NCBI RefSeq assembly: GCF_030812855.1
Contig: NZ_JAUSTK010000011.1
Coordinates: 90,498-154,497, forward strand
Direction of reading: 5' to 3'
DNA from: Paenibacillus wynnii
Lineage (GTDB): Bacteria > Bacillota > Bacilli > Paenibacillales > Paenibacillaceae
Length of the DNA stretch: 64,000 nt
Made by a program: the position numbers and the translations under genes
Part shown: one piece after another, positions 8,226 through 16,890 of the stretch
Layout of the letters: the number at the start of each line of letters is the position of its first letter
How positions within the stretch are numbered: position 1 is the stretch's first letter
The notes under the pieces: model-generated
Database searches by the model: none
The model's input: only the letters and a program-made list of their open reading frames with translations
Told to the model about the DNA's origin: nothing

Positions 8226-8981
8226 ATGAGGTTTAATCGTTGGATCAGGAAGCCTGTTTTTTTATTTCAAATCCTTAGCTTGGTTGTAGCAGTATCCGGT
8301 ATTAGCATCTCATTTGGAACTTCAGCTATTGCTGAGAGTACACCGAATAAGGATATAATCAAAAAGTATTCTTTTCCTCAAGGCTTCGTCTATTTAAATG
8401 ACATGATCCCATCTGCTCATTATGACATTCGTTATTACGGGGAGAACAATTTTGTAGGAACACGGATCGACGGCTATAAGGCTCCATTAGCAATTATGAC
8501 CCGTAAAGCGGCTATAGCCCTTAAGGCTGTAAGCGACAATCTCGAATCTAAGGGGTATAGCTTGAAGATTCAAGATGCGTATCGTCCACAACAAGCAGTA
8601 AATCATTTCGTAAGGTGGTCGCTAGATACAAAGGATGTGAAGATGAAAACGCAATACTATCCGAAGATGGATAAACGCAACTTGTTCAAGCTTGGATTTA
8701 TTGCGAAGAAATCGGGACACTCCCGAGGCAGCACTATTGATCTAACGCTGGTGAACATAAAAACAGGTACCGAAGTGGATATGGGCAGTCCGTATGATTT
8801 CTTCGGTGACATTTCATATTACGATACGAATCTAATTACCAAGCAGCAGAAAGCGAACCGCAAGCTGCTTAAGGACGCTATGGTGAAACAAGGGTTTAAG
8901 CCGTACACTAAGGAATGGTGGCATTTTACACTGATCAAAGAGCCCTATCCCAACCGATATTTTAACTTTAATGTGGAGTGA
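8226..8981 (+). CDS. secreted D-alanyl-D-alanine dipeptidase, VanX/M15D family
   Basis: After a signal peptide (residues 1-38, cleavage near AIAES) comes an M15 metallopeptidase domain. The zinc-binding motif SxHxxGxxxD is seen as SGHSRGSTID, with ligands His165 and Asp172. The second motif ExWH is EWWHF, with catalytic Glu230 and ligand His233. The preceding IQDAYRPQQA is the conserved substrate-side arginine motif of VanX-like enzymes. Such enzymes split D-Ala-D-Ala; cytoplasmic VanX proteins give vancomycin resistance, whereas exported ones more likely recycle or remodel wall peptides. There are no vanH/vanA genes nearby, so resistance is unlikely. A strong terminator follows. Confidence 0.9.
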   Translation: MRFNRWIRKPVFLFQILSLVVAVSGISISFGTSAIAESTPNKDIIKKYSFPQGFVYLNDMIPSAHYDIRYYGENNFVGTRIDGYKAPLAIMTRKAAIALKAVSDNLESKGYSLKIQDAYRPQQAVNHFVRWSLDTKDVKMKTQYYPKMDKRNLFKLGFIAKKSGHSRGSTIDLTLVNIKTGTEVDMGSPYDFFGDISYYDTNLITKQQKANRKLLKDAMVKQGFKPYTKEWWHFTLIKEPYPNRYFNFNVE

Positions 8982-8993
8982 AAATGATACTGT

Positions 8994-9037
8994 GGCTGTC
9001 TTTGAAGGTCAAATCTGACCTTTATGGGCAGTCTTTT
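8994..9037 (+). terminator. intrinsic terminator after the VanX-type gene
   Basis: The core AAGGTCA/TGACCTT stem with a four-base loop is extended by GGCTGTC pairing with GGCAGTC, and is followed by TTTTT. It lies 12 bp after the stop codon. Confidence 0.85.
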
Positions 9038-9087
9038 TGCTGTTTTATATTTACAAATAAATTGGAATTTGCTACTATATCATCAAT

Positions 9088-9114
9088 GGATATATATCTA
9101 TTATGGATATATCC
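9088..9114. promoter_or_regulatory. PadR operator candidate
   Basis: GGATATATCC (9105-9114) is a perfect 10-bp palindrome. A related GGATATATATC lies at 9088-9098. The pair sits 50-75 bp upstream of the PadR start, where PadR proteins usually bind to repress their own operon. Confidence 0.45.
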
Positions 9115-9163
9115 GAAGTGGATACATTAACAGAACATATTATCAGAGGAAGGGGCACTGTGA

Positions 9164-9517
9164 TTGTCTAGAAATAATTCAATGGTCACTGACCAATTGA
9201 CGGATTCAGCCTATTACATTTTACTGTCGCTGCTAGTTCCACGGCATGGATACGCGATTATGAAATACATTGAAGAGCTAACAGAAGGTGAAGTAATCAT
9301 GGGGCCGGCAACTTTATACACCTTAATTAAGAAAATGGTCGCTGCAGATTATATTACGGCCGGAGATGTAGAGGATGATCGGCGCAAGCCTTACGGTGTA
9401 ACAAAGAAAGGAAAACAGATTATTGACAATGAAATTGAGCGGCGTTCAAGGATGGTTAGACACGGTATGAATGCTATTCAACAAGCCAAGGAGGTTAGTG
9501 ATCATGAGAAGAAATAA
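9164..9517 (+). CDS. PadR family transcriptional regulator
   Basis: The 117-residue protein is a small winged-helix regulator. AYYILLSLLVPRHGYAIMKY followed by GPATLYTLIKKMVAADYI and DRRKPYGVTKKGKQII are the standard PadR helix, recognition-helix and wing motifs (about residues 17-85). I chose the TTG at 9164, eight bases after AGAGGAAGGGG. The ATG six codons later has no better ribosome site. Its end overlaps the start of a DUF2812 gene by 14 bases, so the two are translationally coupled. PadR/DUF2812 is a recurring pair in Firmicutes, and the regulator probably controls this operon. Confidence 0.9.
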   Translation: MSRNNSMVTDQLTDSAYYILLSLLVPRHGYAIMKYIEELTEGEVIMGPATLYTLIKKMVAADYITAGDVEDDRRKPYGVTKKGKQIIDNEIERRSRMVRHGMNAIQQAKEVSDHEKK

Positions 9518-10052
9518 AGAAATTCGTTATATCGCATCTTGGGGGTTAGCATTTGCCGAAGAAAGAGAAATGAAAAAGTTGAGGAATTGGGCTAGTAAGG
9601 GGTGGTTGTTTGAATCCTTTGGGTTCTTGGGTTTTAAGCTGCGTAAAGGAGAGGCACAGAATATCGTATACTCACTTGATTATAATACTCTTGATGCAAA
9701 CGAGCTTCAGGATTATTATGATACTTTTCGGGCAGGCGGTTGGGAACCGGTATGTTCTTTATCCAATATTCATGTTTTCTCCGCTAAACCTGGAACAGTA
9801 CCGATTTATACAGACCGTGCAACCTCTTATGAAAAATATAGCCGTGCCATTGTCAATTTTAAATGGAGTGGTCTTATATTTGGATTATTAACGCTGATTG
9901 GGTTTGCAGCTTATTATTATTCTGATAACAACGGTTTTAGCATAGCTCTTTCACAAGTGTTTTTTATTTTTGCTACACTTTGCCTCATGATTGCGCTCCC
10001 TTCAGCTATGGTTTATTGCGCTTATAGATTCAGGAAATTACGTCTGAAATAG
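9504..10052 (+). CDS. DUF2812 domain membrane protein
   Basis: The 182-residue product has an N-terminal soluble DUF2812 domain of about 110 residues (EREMKKLRNWASKGWLFESF, then LDYNTL and YYDTFRAGGWEPVCSL). Two membrane helices follow (around residues 130-150 and 155-175), with a basic C-terminal tail. The function of DUF2812 is unknown; it is usually encoded next to PadR and thought to sit in the membrane. The ATG at 9504 has a perfect AAGGAGG placed inside the end of the padR reading frame, which supports coupling. Confidence 0.85.
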   Translation: MRRNKEIRYIASWGLAFAEEREMKKLRNWASKGWLFESFGFLGFKLRKGEAQNIVYSLDYNTLDANELQDYYDTFRAGGWEPVCSLSNIHVFSAKPGTVPIYTDRATSYEKYSRAIVNFKWSGLIFGLLTLIGFAAYYYSDNNGFSIALSQVFFIFATLCLMIALPSAMVYCAYRFRKLRLK

Positions 10053-10105
10053 AATATCTTTATGATCAACTATTTGAGACTTATGGCTGGGGCAATAATT
10101 TTGCT

Positions 10106-10234
10106 TCACTCATGGTCTTTTTTTAATGCCTTTAGAATCTTTTCTTTTGTTAGACCTAATCGTTTTTCAACACCATGCGGATGCAAGGGTTCACCCCAGG
10201 TAAATCTACTTAGTGTGATTTTCACTTGACACAT
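10106..10234 (-). pseudogene. possible C-terminal gene remnant, 42 codons
   Basis: On the minus strand an open frame encodes a protein-like C-terminus (FTWGEPLHPHGVEKRLGLTK and then a Lys-rich helix). It has no ribosome site before its ATG, and the sequence upstream does not extend it. It may be what is left of a deleted gene. I do not recognise the family, and a chance reading frame is possible. Confidence 0.3.
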
Positions 10235-10265
10235 AGCGCGTATCGGAGTAGATTTAGAAAATAAA

Positions 10266-10280
10266 TTAAACGCTGTTTAA
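10266..10280. promoter_or_regulatory. TetR operator-like palindrome
   Basis: TTAAAC and GTTTAA form perfect 6-bp arms around GCT, within a wider AT-rich dyad. The site lies 45 bp upstream of the TetR start codon and is a likely autoregulatory operator. Confidence 0.55.
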
Positions 10281-10324
10281 ATTATTTCAATTTTCATCTA
10301 ACAGGGAAGGAGATACGGAAGATC

Positions 10325-10948
10325 ATGTCCACAGGTAATAACATTGAAGCCTCTTCGAATAAGGATACGAAGCAAAGTATATTAAATGCCACCGTTGAGT
10401 TAATTCGGGAACAAGGATTCTCATGTACTTCTCTTCGGAAAATAGCAGCAAGAGCGGATATTAACCTTGCATTAGTCAATTATCATTATGGTTCTAAGGA
10501 GAATCTCCTGTCAGATGCTGTTCGTGTACTGATTTCCACATTCGATGATGCCTTTAGCGCATTAGATGATAATTCTTTGCCACCGAAGGAACGGTTGAAG
10601 ACATTTTTCATGCGTTACATTGAGAAGCTTAAAGAGCATCCTGGATTAGCTAGACAGATGTTGGATGAAACTCCCCATATCATGGCATCGCAGGATGAGT
10701 ATATGCGTTATTGCAAAATGATGAGAATGCAGAAAATCACCAGTGCTTTGCAGGAAATTACAAAAGAGCAGGACGAGGACATGCTTATGACCATGCTGAT
10801 GCAATTATATGGGGCTATTGTCTTTCCGGTTATTATGACGTCCTCTATTCCTGAGGGACAGAAATTCTGTGTACCTATGCTTAATCTTCCATCTATTGAT
10901 GTGCAGATCGATGGATTGTTTGAGCATTATTTTCATAAATACAATTAA
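10325..10948 (+). CDS. TetR/AcrR family transcriptional regulator
   Basis: The 207-residue protein has a TetR helix-turn-helix at about residues 15-62 (ATVELIREQGFSCTSLRKIA and then INLALVNYHYGSKENLL). The NLALVNYHYGSKE variant, with the LALVNYHF-type recognition helix, is the CecR/YbiH subtype. The C-terminal domain is helical, with methionine-rich stretches (MRMQK, MLMTMLMQL). The ATG lies behind AAGGAGA about ten bases upstream. An MFS exporter gene begins 24 bp after its stop, so the two form an operon and the regulator probably represses it through the palindrome at 10266. Confidence 0.9.
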   Translation: MSTGNNIEASSNKDTKQSILNATVELIREQGFSCTSLRKIAARADINLALVNYHYGSKENLLSDAVRVLISTFDDAFSALDDNSLPPKERLKTFFMRYIEKLKEHPGLARQMLDETPHIMASQDEYMRYCKMMRMQKITSALQEITKEQDEDMLMTMLMQLYGAIVFPVIMTSSIPEGQKFCVPMLNLPSIDVQIDGLFEHYFHKYN

Positions 10949-10972
10949 TTAGAGAGAAGAGTGGAGAACAAA

Positions 10973-12466
10973 ATGTCAAACACAATTACCGGGAAAAGCG
11001 CTGCTGAGGAGCCGTTCTCATTAAAAGCCATCATCCCCCCGCTAATGGCAATCATCGTAGGGATGATCATGGTTATTCTGGATAGCACGGTTGTAAATGT
11101 AGCTGTACCAGAGTTGGTTAACTACTTTTCATCGGATTTAAAAACCATTCAATGGGCAATCACAGGCTACACCTTGGCATTGTCGGCGGTTATTCCATTA
11201 GCTGGCTGGATGACCGACAAGTTCGGTTCTAAGCAGGTTTTTCTGACAACCATTATTATGTTTGTCCTGGGTTCAATGCTTTGTTCCCTATCGCAGACTT
11301 CAACACAGCTTATTATTTTCCGTGTTATTCAAGGCTTAGGCGGAGGGATGGTAGCTCCAATCGGGATGGCAATGGTATTCCGCTTAGCTCCTCCAGAACG
11401 CCGTGGATCCATTATGGGCATGCTCGGAATTCCGATGCTGCTTGCACCCGCATTAGGACCTGTATTATCCGGTTGGCTGGTGGAGTATGTTAGCTGGCAC
11501 TGGATCTTCTTGATCAACCTGCCGATTGGTATTGTCGGTGTTATTCTTGGAGTTAAATATTTGCCGAAGACAGCGAAGAATCAGGCTCCTCATCTGGATC
11601 TCATCGGGATGATCTTGGCACCAATTGCTTTTGCCAGTTTGGCTTATGGTGTAAATCAGGGCGGCGGCACAGGCTGGGATTCTACAGGAGCACTTTGGGG
11701 CTTGACAGTCGGAGGAATTGCACTTGTACTGTTTGTTATTGTTGAACTGCGTCACAAACACCCATTGCTGGAGCTTCGAGTATTCCGTTCTTCAGACTTC
11801 ACACGCGGGATCATTCTATCCTGGGTAACTCAAGCAGCACTCTTTGGTTCCATGTTATTCGTACCCTTGTACCTTCAACAAATCAGGGGTTACACGCCAC
11901 TTGAGACCGGATTGATTCTTTTGCCGCAAGCACTATCATCCGGTATCGGTATGCCGCTGGGTGGACGGCTGTTTGATAAGATAGGTGCCCGTCCTCTAGC
12001 CTTTGTCGGGTTGAGCGTTATCTCAACGGCACTGTATCTGTTGTCTGGAATTACAGTAGACACCAGCCTGCCTGTCATTATGATGTGTCTGGCTCTGATG
12101 GGTTTAGGCATGGGCTTAACCATGATGCCTGTGAATACACATGTGTTGAATTCTGCTCCTCGTGAATGGGTAGGCCGTGTAACTCCGCTTACAACGGCTG
12201 CGCAGCAAGTGGTTGTATCTTTTGCAGTAGCAGGCATGACAGGCTATTTAACCAGCCAAATTGACTTTCATATGAGTGGATTAAAAGAAGGCAGCAACCC
12301 GCTTATCGCTGCCGTACAGGGATTCAATGATGTGTTCTTGTTAGCTTCATTCATTGCGATGGCTGGTATTGTATTGAGCTTAATTCTACGCAAACCGAAG
12401 ATGCAACCTTTGAATGTCTCGCAAGAAACTAAGAAGGTTGACCCAGCTATGATGATCGGTCACTAA
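10973..12466 (+). CDS. MFS drug transporter, DHA2 (EmrB/QacA) family
   Basis: The protein of 497 residues has about fourteen membrane helices. The first helix carries LDSTVVNVAVPELVNYF, the DHA2 motif D1. RVIQGLGGGMVAPIGMAMVF is motif B, and GPVLSGWLVEYVSWHWIF is antiporter motif C. These proteins export hydrophobic drugs or dyes with proton exchange. I prefer the ATG at 10973, with GGAG eight bases upstream. An in-frame GTG at 10961 is possible but lacks its own ribosome site. It is the second gene of a TetR-MFS operon and ends before a long bidirectional terminator. It resembles the LmrB-like exporter at 5263, the second DHA2 transporter in 6 kb. Confidence 0.9.
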   Translation: MSNTITGKSAAEEPFSLKAIIPPLMAIIVGMIMVILDSTVVNVAVPELVNYFSSDLKTIQWAITGYTLALSAVIPLAGWMTDKFGSKQVFLTTIIMFVLGSMLCSLSQTSTQLIIFRVIQGLGGGMVAPIGMAMVFRLAPPERRGSIMGMLGIPMLLAPALGPVLSGWLVEYVSWHWIFLINLPIGIVGVILGVKYLPKTAKNQAPHLDLIGMILAPIAFASLAYGVNQGGGTGWDSTGALWGLTVGGIALVLFVIVELRHKHPLLELRVFRSSDFTRGIILSWVTQAALFGSMLFVPLYLQQIRGYTPLETGLILLPQALSSGIGMPLGGRLFDKIGARPLAFVGLSVISTALYLLSGITVDTSLPVIMMCLALMGLGMGLTMMPVNTHVLNSAPREWVGRVTPLTTAAQQVVVSFAVAGMTGYLTSQIDFHMSGLKEGSNPLIAAVQGFNDVFLLASFIAMAGIVLSLILRKPKMQPLNVSQETKKVDPAMMIGH

Positions 12467-12495
12467 AAAGTCCGTGAAATATTGTTATAACAAAG

Positions 12496-12554
12496 AGAAC
12501 ACTTTCTTTTTCTCACAGGCATGTGCAGCTGTGAGGAGAAGAAGTGTTCTTTTT
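12496..12554. terminator. long bidirectional terminator hairpin
   Basis: AGAACACTT pairs with AAGTGTTCT, and an inner TCTCACAG pairs with CTGTGAGG; the hairpin ends in TTTTT. On the other strand the A-rich left flank gives a weaker T-run. It lies between two convergent genes and probably serves both. Confidence 0.8.
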
Positions 12555-12571
12555 GCGTTATCACAAGGGCT

Positions 12572-13459
12572 TTAGTGGGCTTGGCGTTTCTTAAGTAAGC
12601 TAGCTGGAGATATTTTTCCTAAGAGCTCGGATGCAAGTATACCAAGCAACACCAGACAGGCGCCGGCGTATCCCTGCAAGGAGAGTTGTTCCCCAACAAA
12701 CCAATATCCAAAAAAAGCTGCGAATACCGGCTCTAAAGAAAAGATTAGACCCGTACGTGTGGGTGTTGTGTATTTTTGAGCTATTGGTTGCAGGATAAAC
12801 CCGAAAGCGCTGCAGATGATGCCAAGTGCGAGAATCGAAATCCAGCCCGGAATCGTAGAGGGCAGTGCAGGAGATTCAAATATGACAGACAGGATAAAAG
12901 CATAACCTCCGACAAAACCGAGCTGCAAAATGCCGAGACAAAGTGTATCACAATGTTTAACTGCTTTTCCGGTGACCATTATTTGTACCGCGTAGAAAAG
13001 AGCTGCTAATAAACAAAGCAAATCTCCAGGTTGTATGTGGAGTGTAGAAGTAAGTGTGAGAAGCCCGATTCCACTAATAGCTAGAAAGGAACCAAAAATT
13101 TGTTGAGGTTGGACCTTTTTCTTAAAAACCAGAACTTCAAACATGGGGACAAAAACAACAGTCAAAGCTACAAGGAACCCGGCATTCGATGTTGTCGTTG
13201 TTTTAAGACCAAATGTGATACAACTAAACACTCCAAGCAGTAGAAATCCAAGAACAACACCGTATTTAATTGTTCGAAAATTCACTTGCCTCAGACGTTT
13301 GTGGAAAAGAAAAATGGCTAATAAAAATGCTAGCCCGAAACGGAGTGCGATGAGATTGAATTCTCCCAGCGTATTCAACCCCATTTTCATAAATAGATAG
13401 GAAGAGCCCCAAAACATAGTTACCAATACAAGCAGAAGTTCAGCCTTACGCACTTTCAT
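12572..13459 (-). CDS. EamA/DMT family metabolite exporter
   Basis: The protein has about ten membrane helices arranged as two EamA repeats of roughly 140 residues. MFWGSSYLFMKMGL near the N-terminus is the typical first-helix motif (WGSsF), and the second repeat ends with YWFVGEQLSLQGYAGACLVL, the usual EamA signature. Members export amino acids, nucleosides or drugs. I chose the ATG at 13459, with AAGGA ten bases upstream. An in-frame ATG at 13477 has a poorer ribosome site. The gene is divergent from a LysR regulator, the usual arrangement for a LysR-controlled exporter. Confidence 0.87.
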   Translation of the reverse strand: MKVRKAELLLVLVTMFWGSSYLFMKMGLNTLGEFNLIALRFGLAFLLAIFLFHKRLRQVNFRTIKYGVVLGFLLLGVFSCITFGLKTTTTSNAGFLVALTVVFVPMFEVLVFKKKVQPQQIFGSFLAISGIGLLTLTSTLHIQPGDLLCLLAALFYAVQIMVTGKAVKHCDTLCLGILQLGFVGGYAFILSVIFESPALPSTIPGWISILALGIICSAFGFILQPIAQKYTTPTRTGLIFSLEPVFAAFFGYWFVGEQLSLQGYAGACLVLLGILASELLGKISPASLLKKRQAH

Positions 13460-13595
13460 CACATGATCATCCTTCATCCATTAAGCTAAATATAGTATAA
13501 TACGCTCTGTTACATAAATTAACTGAATGTTTCTCATGAGATAAATGAGTAATTGTAATGTATTAGACCGACCGTAGATGGAGGGAGAAAGTTTA

Positions 13596-14471
13596 ATGAG
13601 CATAACCAAATTCGAAGTATTTGCAAAAGTGGTGGAACTGGGTAGCCTCACTAAAGCAGCAGATGCTCTGGGATTTACTCAGTCCGGTATCAGCCACATC
13701 ATTAGTAGTCTTGAGAACCAATTCGGGTTTCCCTTATTAATCCGCAGTCGTTCGGGAATTAAATTAACGGTGAATGGTGAACAGCTGCTGCAACCCGTGC
13801 GCGAAATTTTAAAGTGGAATGAACAATTAAAGCAGGAGGTTGCTCATATTCATGGGTTAGAGGTTGGAACGATTACTATCGGGACATTTACGAGCGTATC
13901 CGTTCATTGGCTCCCTGGCATGATTAAGCAATTTAGGATAGACTATCCACACATTGAATTCAAACTGATGGAAGGCGGTTATCTGGAAATTGAGCAGTGG
14001 ATGGAGGCTGGAGTCATCGACTGTGGGTTTATATCGCTGCCTACACGTGACAATTTTGAAGGTTTTCCTCTTAAGAAAGACCGTATCCTAGGAATTGTAT
14101 CGAACGATCATCCGCTTAGCAAACAACCTATCCTTTCCTTCTCACAGATTGCCAATGAAGATTTTATTATTCAAAAAGACGGATCTGACTATGATGTTAA
14201 ACGAGTATTGGGGAAGGCGGGAATTACACCTAACGTTAAGTTCTCGGCAGGCGATGATTATGCGATTATTGCGATGGTGGAGAAAGGATTGGGTATCAGC
14301 ATTTTGCCGGAACTGGTGCTAAAAGGTCACAAAAATAACGTTACCATGTTGGAATTGGAGGAGCGCAGCTTTCGATCGTTGGGAATTGCAGTTACCTCTA
14401 TGAAATATGCCTCTCCAGCAACGAAGAGGTTTGTGAAATATGTACAATCATGGGTGGAGAAAAACTCTTAA
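13596..14471 (+). CDS. LysR family transcriptional regulator
   Basis: The protein is 291 residues long, with the LysR helix-turn-helix at residues 1-60 (VELGSLTKAADALGFTQSGI, SHIISSLENQFGFPLLIR) and a periplasmic-binding-like effector domain from about residue 88. The ATG at 13596 follows GGAGGGAGA at correct spacing. The alternative start 18 bases upstream would contain this ribosome site. It is divergent from the EamA exporter, so the exporter is its likely target. The effector is unknown. Confidence 0.9.
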   Translation: MSITKFEVFAKVVELGSLTKAADALGFTQSGISHIISSLENQFGFPLLIRSRSGIKLTVNGEQLLQPVREILKWNEQLKQEVAHIHGLEVGTITIGTFTSVSVHWLPGMIKQFRIDYPHIEFKLMEGGYLEIEQWMEAGVIDCGFISLPTRDNFEGFPLKKDRILGIVSNDHPLSKQPILSFSQIANEDFIIQKDGSDYDVKRVLGKAGITPNVKFSAGDDYAIIAMVEKGLGISILPELVLKGHKNNVTMLELEERSFRSLGIAVTSMKYASPATKRFVKYVQSWVEKNS

Positions 14472-14533
14472 TTATAACCCCGTTTGAGCTTAGCATTAAG
14501 GTGAAAAATTCCATTAAAATCGTAAGAAGGGGA

Positions 14534-14577
14534 TTGACTATAATCTCCCTTCATGAGAGAATGTACGCGTGTACATT
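14534..14577 (+). promoter_or_regulatory. promoter with overlapping LacI-type operator
   Basis: TTGACT (14534-14539), 17 bases, then GAGAAT (14557-14562) form a plausible sigma-A promoter. A palindrome with perfect 7-bp arms, AATGTAC and GTACATT (14560-14577), overlaps the -10 end and start region. Placed just before a LacI-type repressor gene, it is a likely autoregulatory operator. Confidence 0.55.
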
Positions 14578-14590
14578 GATAGGAAGGATG

Positions 14591-15628
14591 ATGGTTATCG
14601 CCAGCCGTAAAGAAGTTGCAGAGCTAGCCGGAGTGTCTGAAGCTACGGTTTCCCGGGTGATGAATAACGTCGGCCCTCTAAAGGACGAGACGAAGCAAAA
14701 GGTGCTTGCAGCAGCCAAAGAACTAGGCTACATCCCAAACTCCCTTGCACGCAGCTTTGCTCGCAAAAGAAGTGGAAACCTCGGTGTAGTCATGCCGTAT
14801 TTGCCCAAAGCTCGACTGTTCTCAGCCTATTATTTCTCAGAGATCTTAAGTGGAATCGGCAGTAAGGCAAGAGAGGAAGGCTACGACTTGCTTATGCTTT
14901 TCCGAGATCCAGATGGAGCACTGGATTATGCGGGATGTTTTGGGATGCGGAAGATTGATGGTTGTATTATTCTGGGGGCAAAGGATGAACCTGAGGAATT
15001 GCAAGCTCTTCGTCAATTAAGAGAGGAAGGTCACCCCTTCTGTCTAATTAATCAGCATTTTGAGGGAGAGAACTTCATCGAGGTTGATGCTGATCACGAA
15101 GTTGGCAGTTGGCAGGCGGTCAAGCATTTAGCCCAGCAGGGTTTTCGAAGAATTGCCTTTCTGAATGGTCCATCGGAATACTCCAATAGTAGAGATCGAA
15201 TGAGAGGTTATGTACGAGCGTTGGAGGAAGAAGGACTGCACTCAGATCCCTCCTTACAGTTCAAGGGCAATTTTAGTCGACGAAGCGGAATACAGGCGGC
15301 TGCAGAAATGGCTCCTGTACTTGATCGAATTGACGCGATCTTTGCAGCCAATGACCGGATGGCCATTGGTTTGCAGCAAGGCTTCAGAGAACAAGGAATA
15401 CCGGCAGATCGGATTCCTGCTATCGTAGGATATGATGACTCAGATGCAGCGGAGCTTACAATGCCTGCCTTGAGCAGTGTGCGTGTTCCTTTTTATCAGT
15501 TGGGTGAAATTGCTGCATCACGCGTTCTTCAGATGATGGAGGAAGGGACATCTAGAGAGATCTTGCATGAACCCACACAAATTAAACTTCCCACCGAGCT
15601 CGTCGTTCGTGCATCATCTTGTCCGTAG
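14591..15628 (+). CDS. LacI family transcriptional repressor
   Basis: The 345-residue protein starts with the LacI headpiece (VIASRKEVAELAGVSEATVS, RVMNN, then the hinge helix LARSFARKRSG at about residues 50-60). A sugar-binding periplasmic-type domain follows, with typical pieces such as GFRRIAFLNGP and AIFAANDRMAIGLQQG. I use the ATG at 14591, since the homologous N-terminus begins there and AGGAAGG lies just upstream. It heads a run of genes (oxidoreductase, ThuA, oxidoreductase) all in the same direction and is the probable local regulator. The inducer should be a sugar or sugar derivative used by that pathway; the sequence does not show which. Confidence 0.88.
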   Translation: MVIASRKEVAELAGVSEATVSRVMNNVGPLKDETKQKVLAAAKELGYIPNSLARSFARKRSGNLGVVMPYLPKARLFSAYYFSEILSGIGSKAREEGYDLLMLFRDPDGALDYAGCFGMRKIDGCIILGAKDEPEELQALRQLREEGHPFCLINQHFEGENFIEVDADHEVGSWQAVKHLAQQGFRRIAFLNGPSEYSNSRDRMRGYVRALEEEGLHSDPSLQFKGNFSRRSGIQAAAEMAPVLDRIDAIFAANDRMAIGLQQGFREQGIPADRIPAIVGYDDSDAAELTMPALSSVRVPFYQLGEIAASRVLQMMEEGTSREILHEPTQIKLPTELVVRASSCP

Positions 15629-15688
15629 ACATTACAACATGCAGAAATGATTAACTTAACTTCGAAGAACGTTTAAGGAGGAGTATGG

Positions 15689-16849
15689 ATGAAAAAGCAA
15701 CGTATCGGAATGATCGGTTATAAATTTATGGGGAAGGCACATAGCAATGCTTATCGAAGCTTGCCTATGTTTTTTCCAAAGGCGCCTAAACTGGACATGG
15801 CGGTGATCTGTGGTCGAAATGAAGAAGCTGTAGGACAAGCGGCAGAACAGTTGGGCTGGTCTGAAAGTATGACGGAATGGAGAGATTTACTCGCTAGAGA
15901 AGATATTGACGTGATTGATATAAATGCTCCAAGTGATGCACATAAAGAGATTACACTGGCAGCCGTGAAGGCTGGAAAACATATTTTCTGTGAAAAACCG
16001 TTAGCGCTTACATTGGCGGATTCTCGTGAGATGCTTCAGGCTGCAGAAGAAGCGGGGATTGCACACATGGTAGGCTTTAACTATCGTTTCTCTCCAGCGG
16101 TAAGACTGGCGAAAAAGCTGGTAGAGAGTGGACGACTCGGCAAAATCTATCACTTCAGAGCTTGTTTTCTGCAGGACTGGATTATTGACCCGGACTTCCC
16201 GCTTGTATGGAGATTGCAAAAGGAAATTGCAGGTTCAGGCTCACACGGTGATCTTGGAGCGCATCTGATAGATCTTGCGCATTTTCTCGTAGGTGATGTG
16301 AAGGAGGTTATCGGGATGAGCGAGACCTTCATTAAGGAACGCCCTATAGCGGCTGAGATGACTGGCTTAAGTGCTAAAGGAAGCAAAGACGGCCCTAGAG
16401 GCGAAGTCACAGTTGACGATGCTACACTCTTTCTTGCTCGTTTTGAAAATGGAGCTATGGGTAACTTTGAAGCTACACGGTTTGCAGCTGGGCACCGATC
16501 CACCAATGCCTTTGAAATTAACGGAAGCCTGGGCAGTGTGAAATTTGATTTCGAACGTATGAATGAGCTTGAAGTATATTTCACTTCGGATGACGAAGAT
16601 GTACAGGGCTTCCGGCGAGTGCTGGCTACGGATCCGGCACATGCCTATGCAGAGGCTTGGTGGCCGCCTGGACATACCATTGGCTTTGAGCATACGTTTA
16701 TTCACGAAATGCTGGAGTTCTCCACAGCCATTGAAGAAGGCCGTTTGCCTGAGCCGAATTTTCGGGATGGGGTAAAATGTCAGGCTGTTCTTGAAGCTGT
16801 AGAGCGGTCAATTGATGAAAGACGTTGGGTGCAGCTTTCTGAAATGTAA
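15689..16849 (+). CDS. Gfo/Idh/MocA family oxidoreductase
   Basis: The 386-residue protein has an N-terminal NAD(P)-binding Rossmann domain (GMIGYKFMGKAHSNAY, residues 5-20, where the usual GxGxxG is degenerate as GYKFMG). The family motif EKPLAL follows at about residue 100. The C-terminal substrate domain contains GDLGAHLIDLAHFLVGDV, the conserved D-x3-H-x2-D type active-site helix. Such enzymes oxidise or epimerise sugars, inositols or amino sugars in the cytoplasm. The ATG follows AAGGAGGAG. It is 42 bp before a ThuA-type gene and in the LacI-led group, suggesting breakdown of a keto- or disaccharide-type substrate. Confidence 0.9.
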   Translation: MKKQRIGMIGYKFMGKAHSNAYRSLPMFFPKAPKLDMAVICGRNEEAVGQAAEQLGWSESMTEWRDLLAREDIDVIDINAPSDAHKEITLAAVKAGKHIFCEKPLALTLADSREMLQAAEEAGIAHMVGFNYRFSPAVRLAKKLVESGRLGKIYHFRACFLQDWIIDPDFPLVWRLQKEIAGSGSHGDLGAHLIDLAHFLVGDVKEVIGMSETFIKERPIAAEMTGLSAKGSKDGPRGEVTVDDATLFLARFENGAMGNFEATRFAAGHRSTNAFEINGSLGSVKFDFERMNELEVYFTSDDEDVQGFRRVLATDPAHAYAEAWWPPGHTIGFEHTFIHEMLEFSTAIEEGRLPEPNFRDGVKCQAVLEAVERSIDERRWVQLSEM

Positions 16850-16890
16850 TTAATCATATATATAATTAACTATATAAAGGAGTTATTGTG

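Noticed and set aside
8226..8981. Vancomycin resistance determinant
   Set aside because: The enzyme is VanX-like but exported, and no ligase or dehydrogenase genes are nearby. Wall metabolism is the simpler reading.
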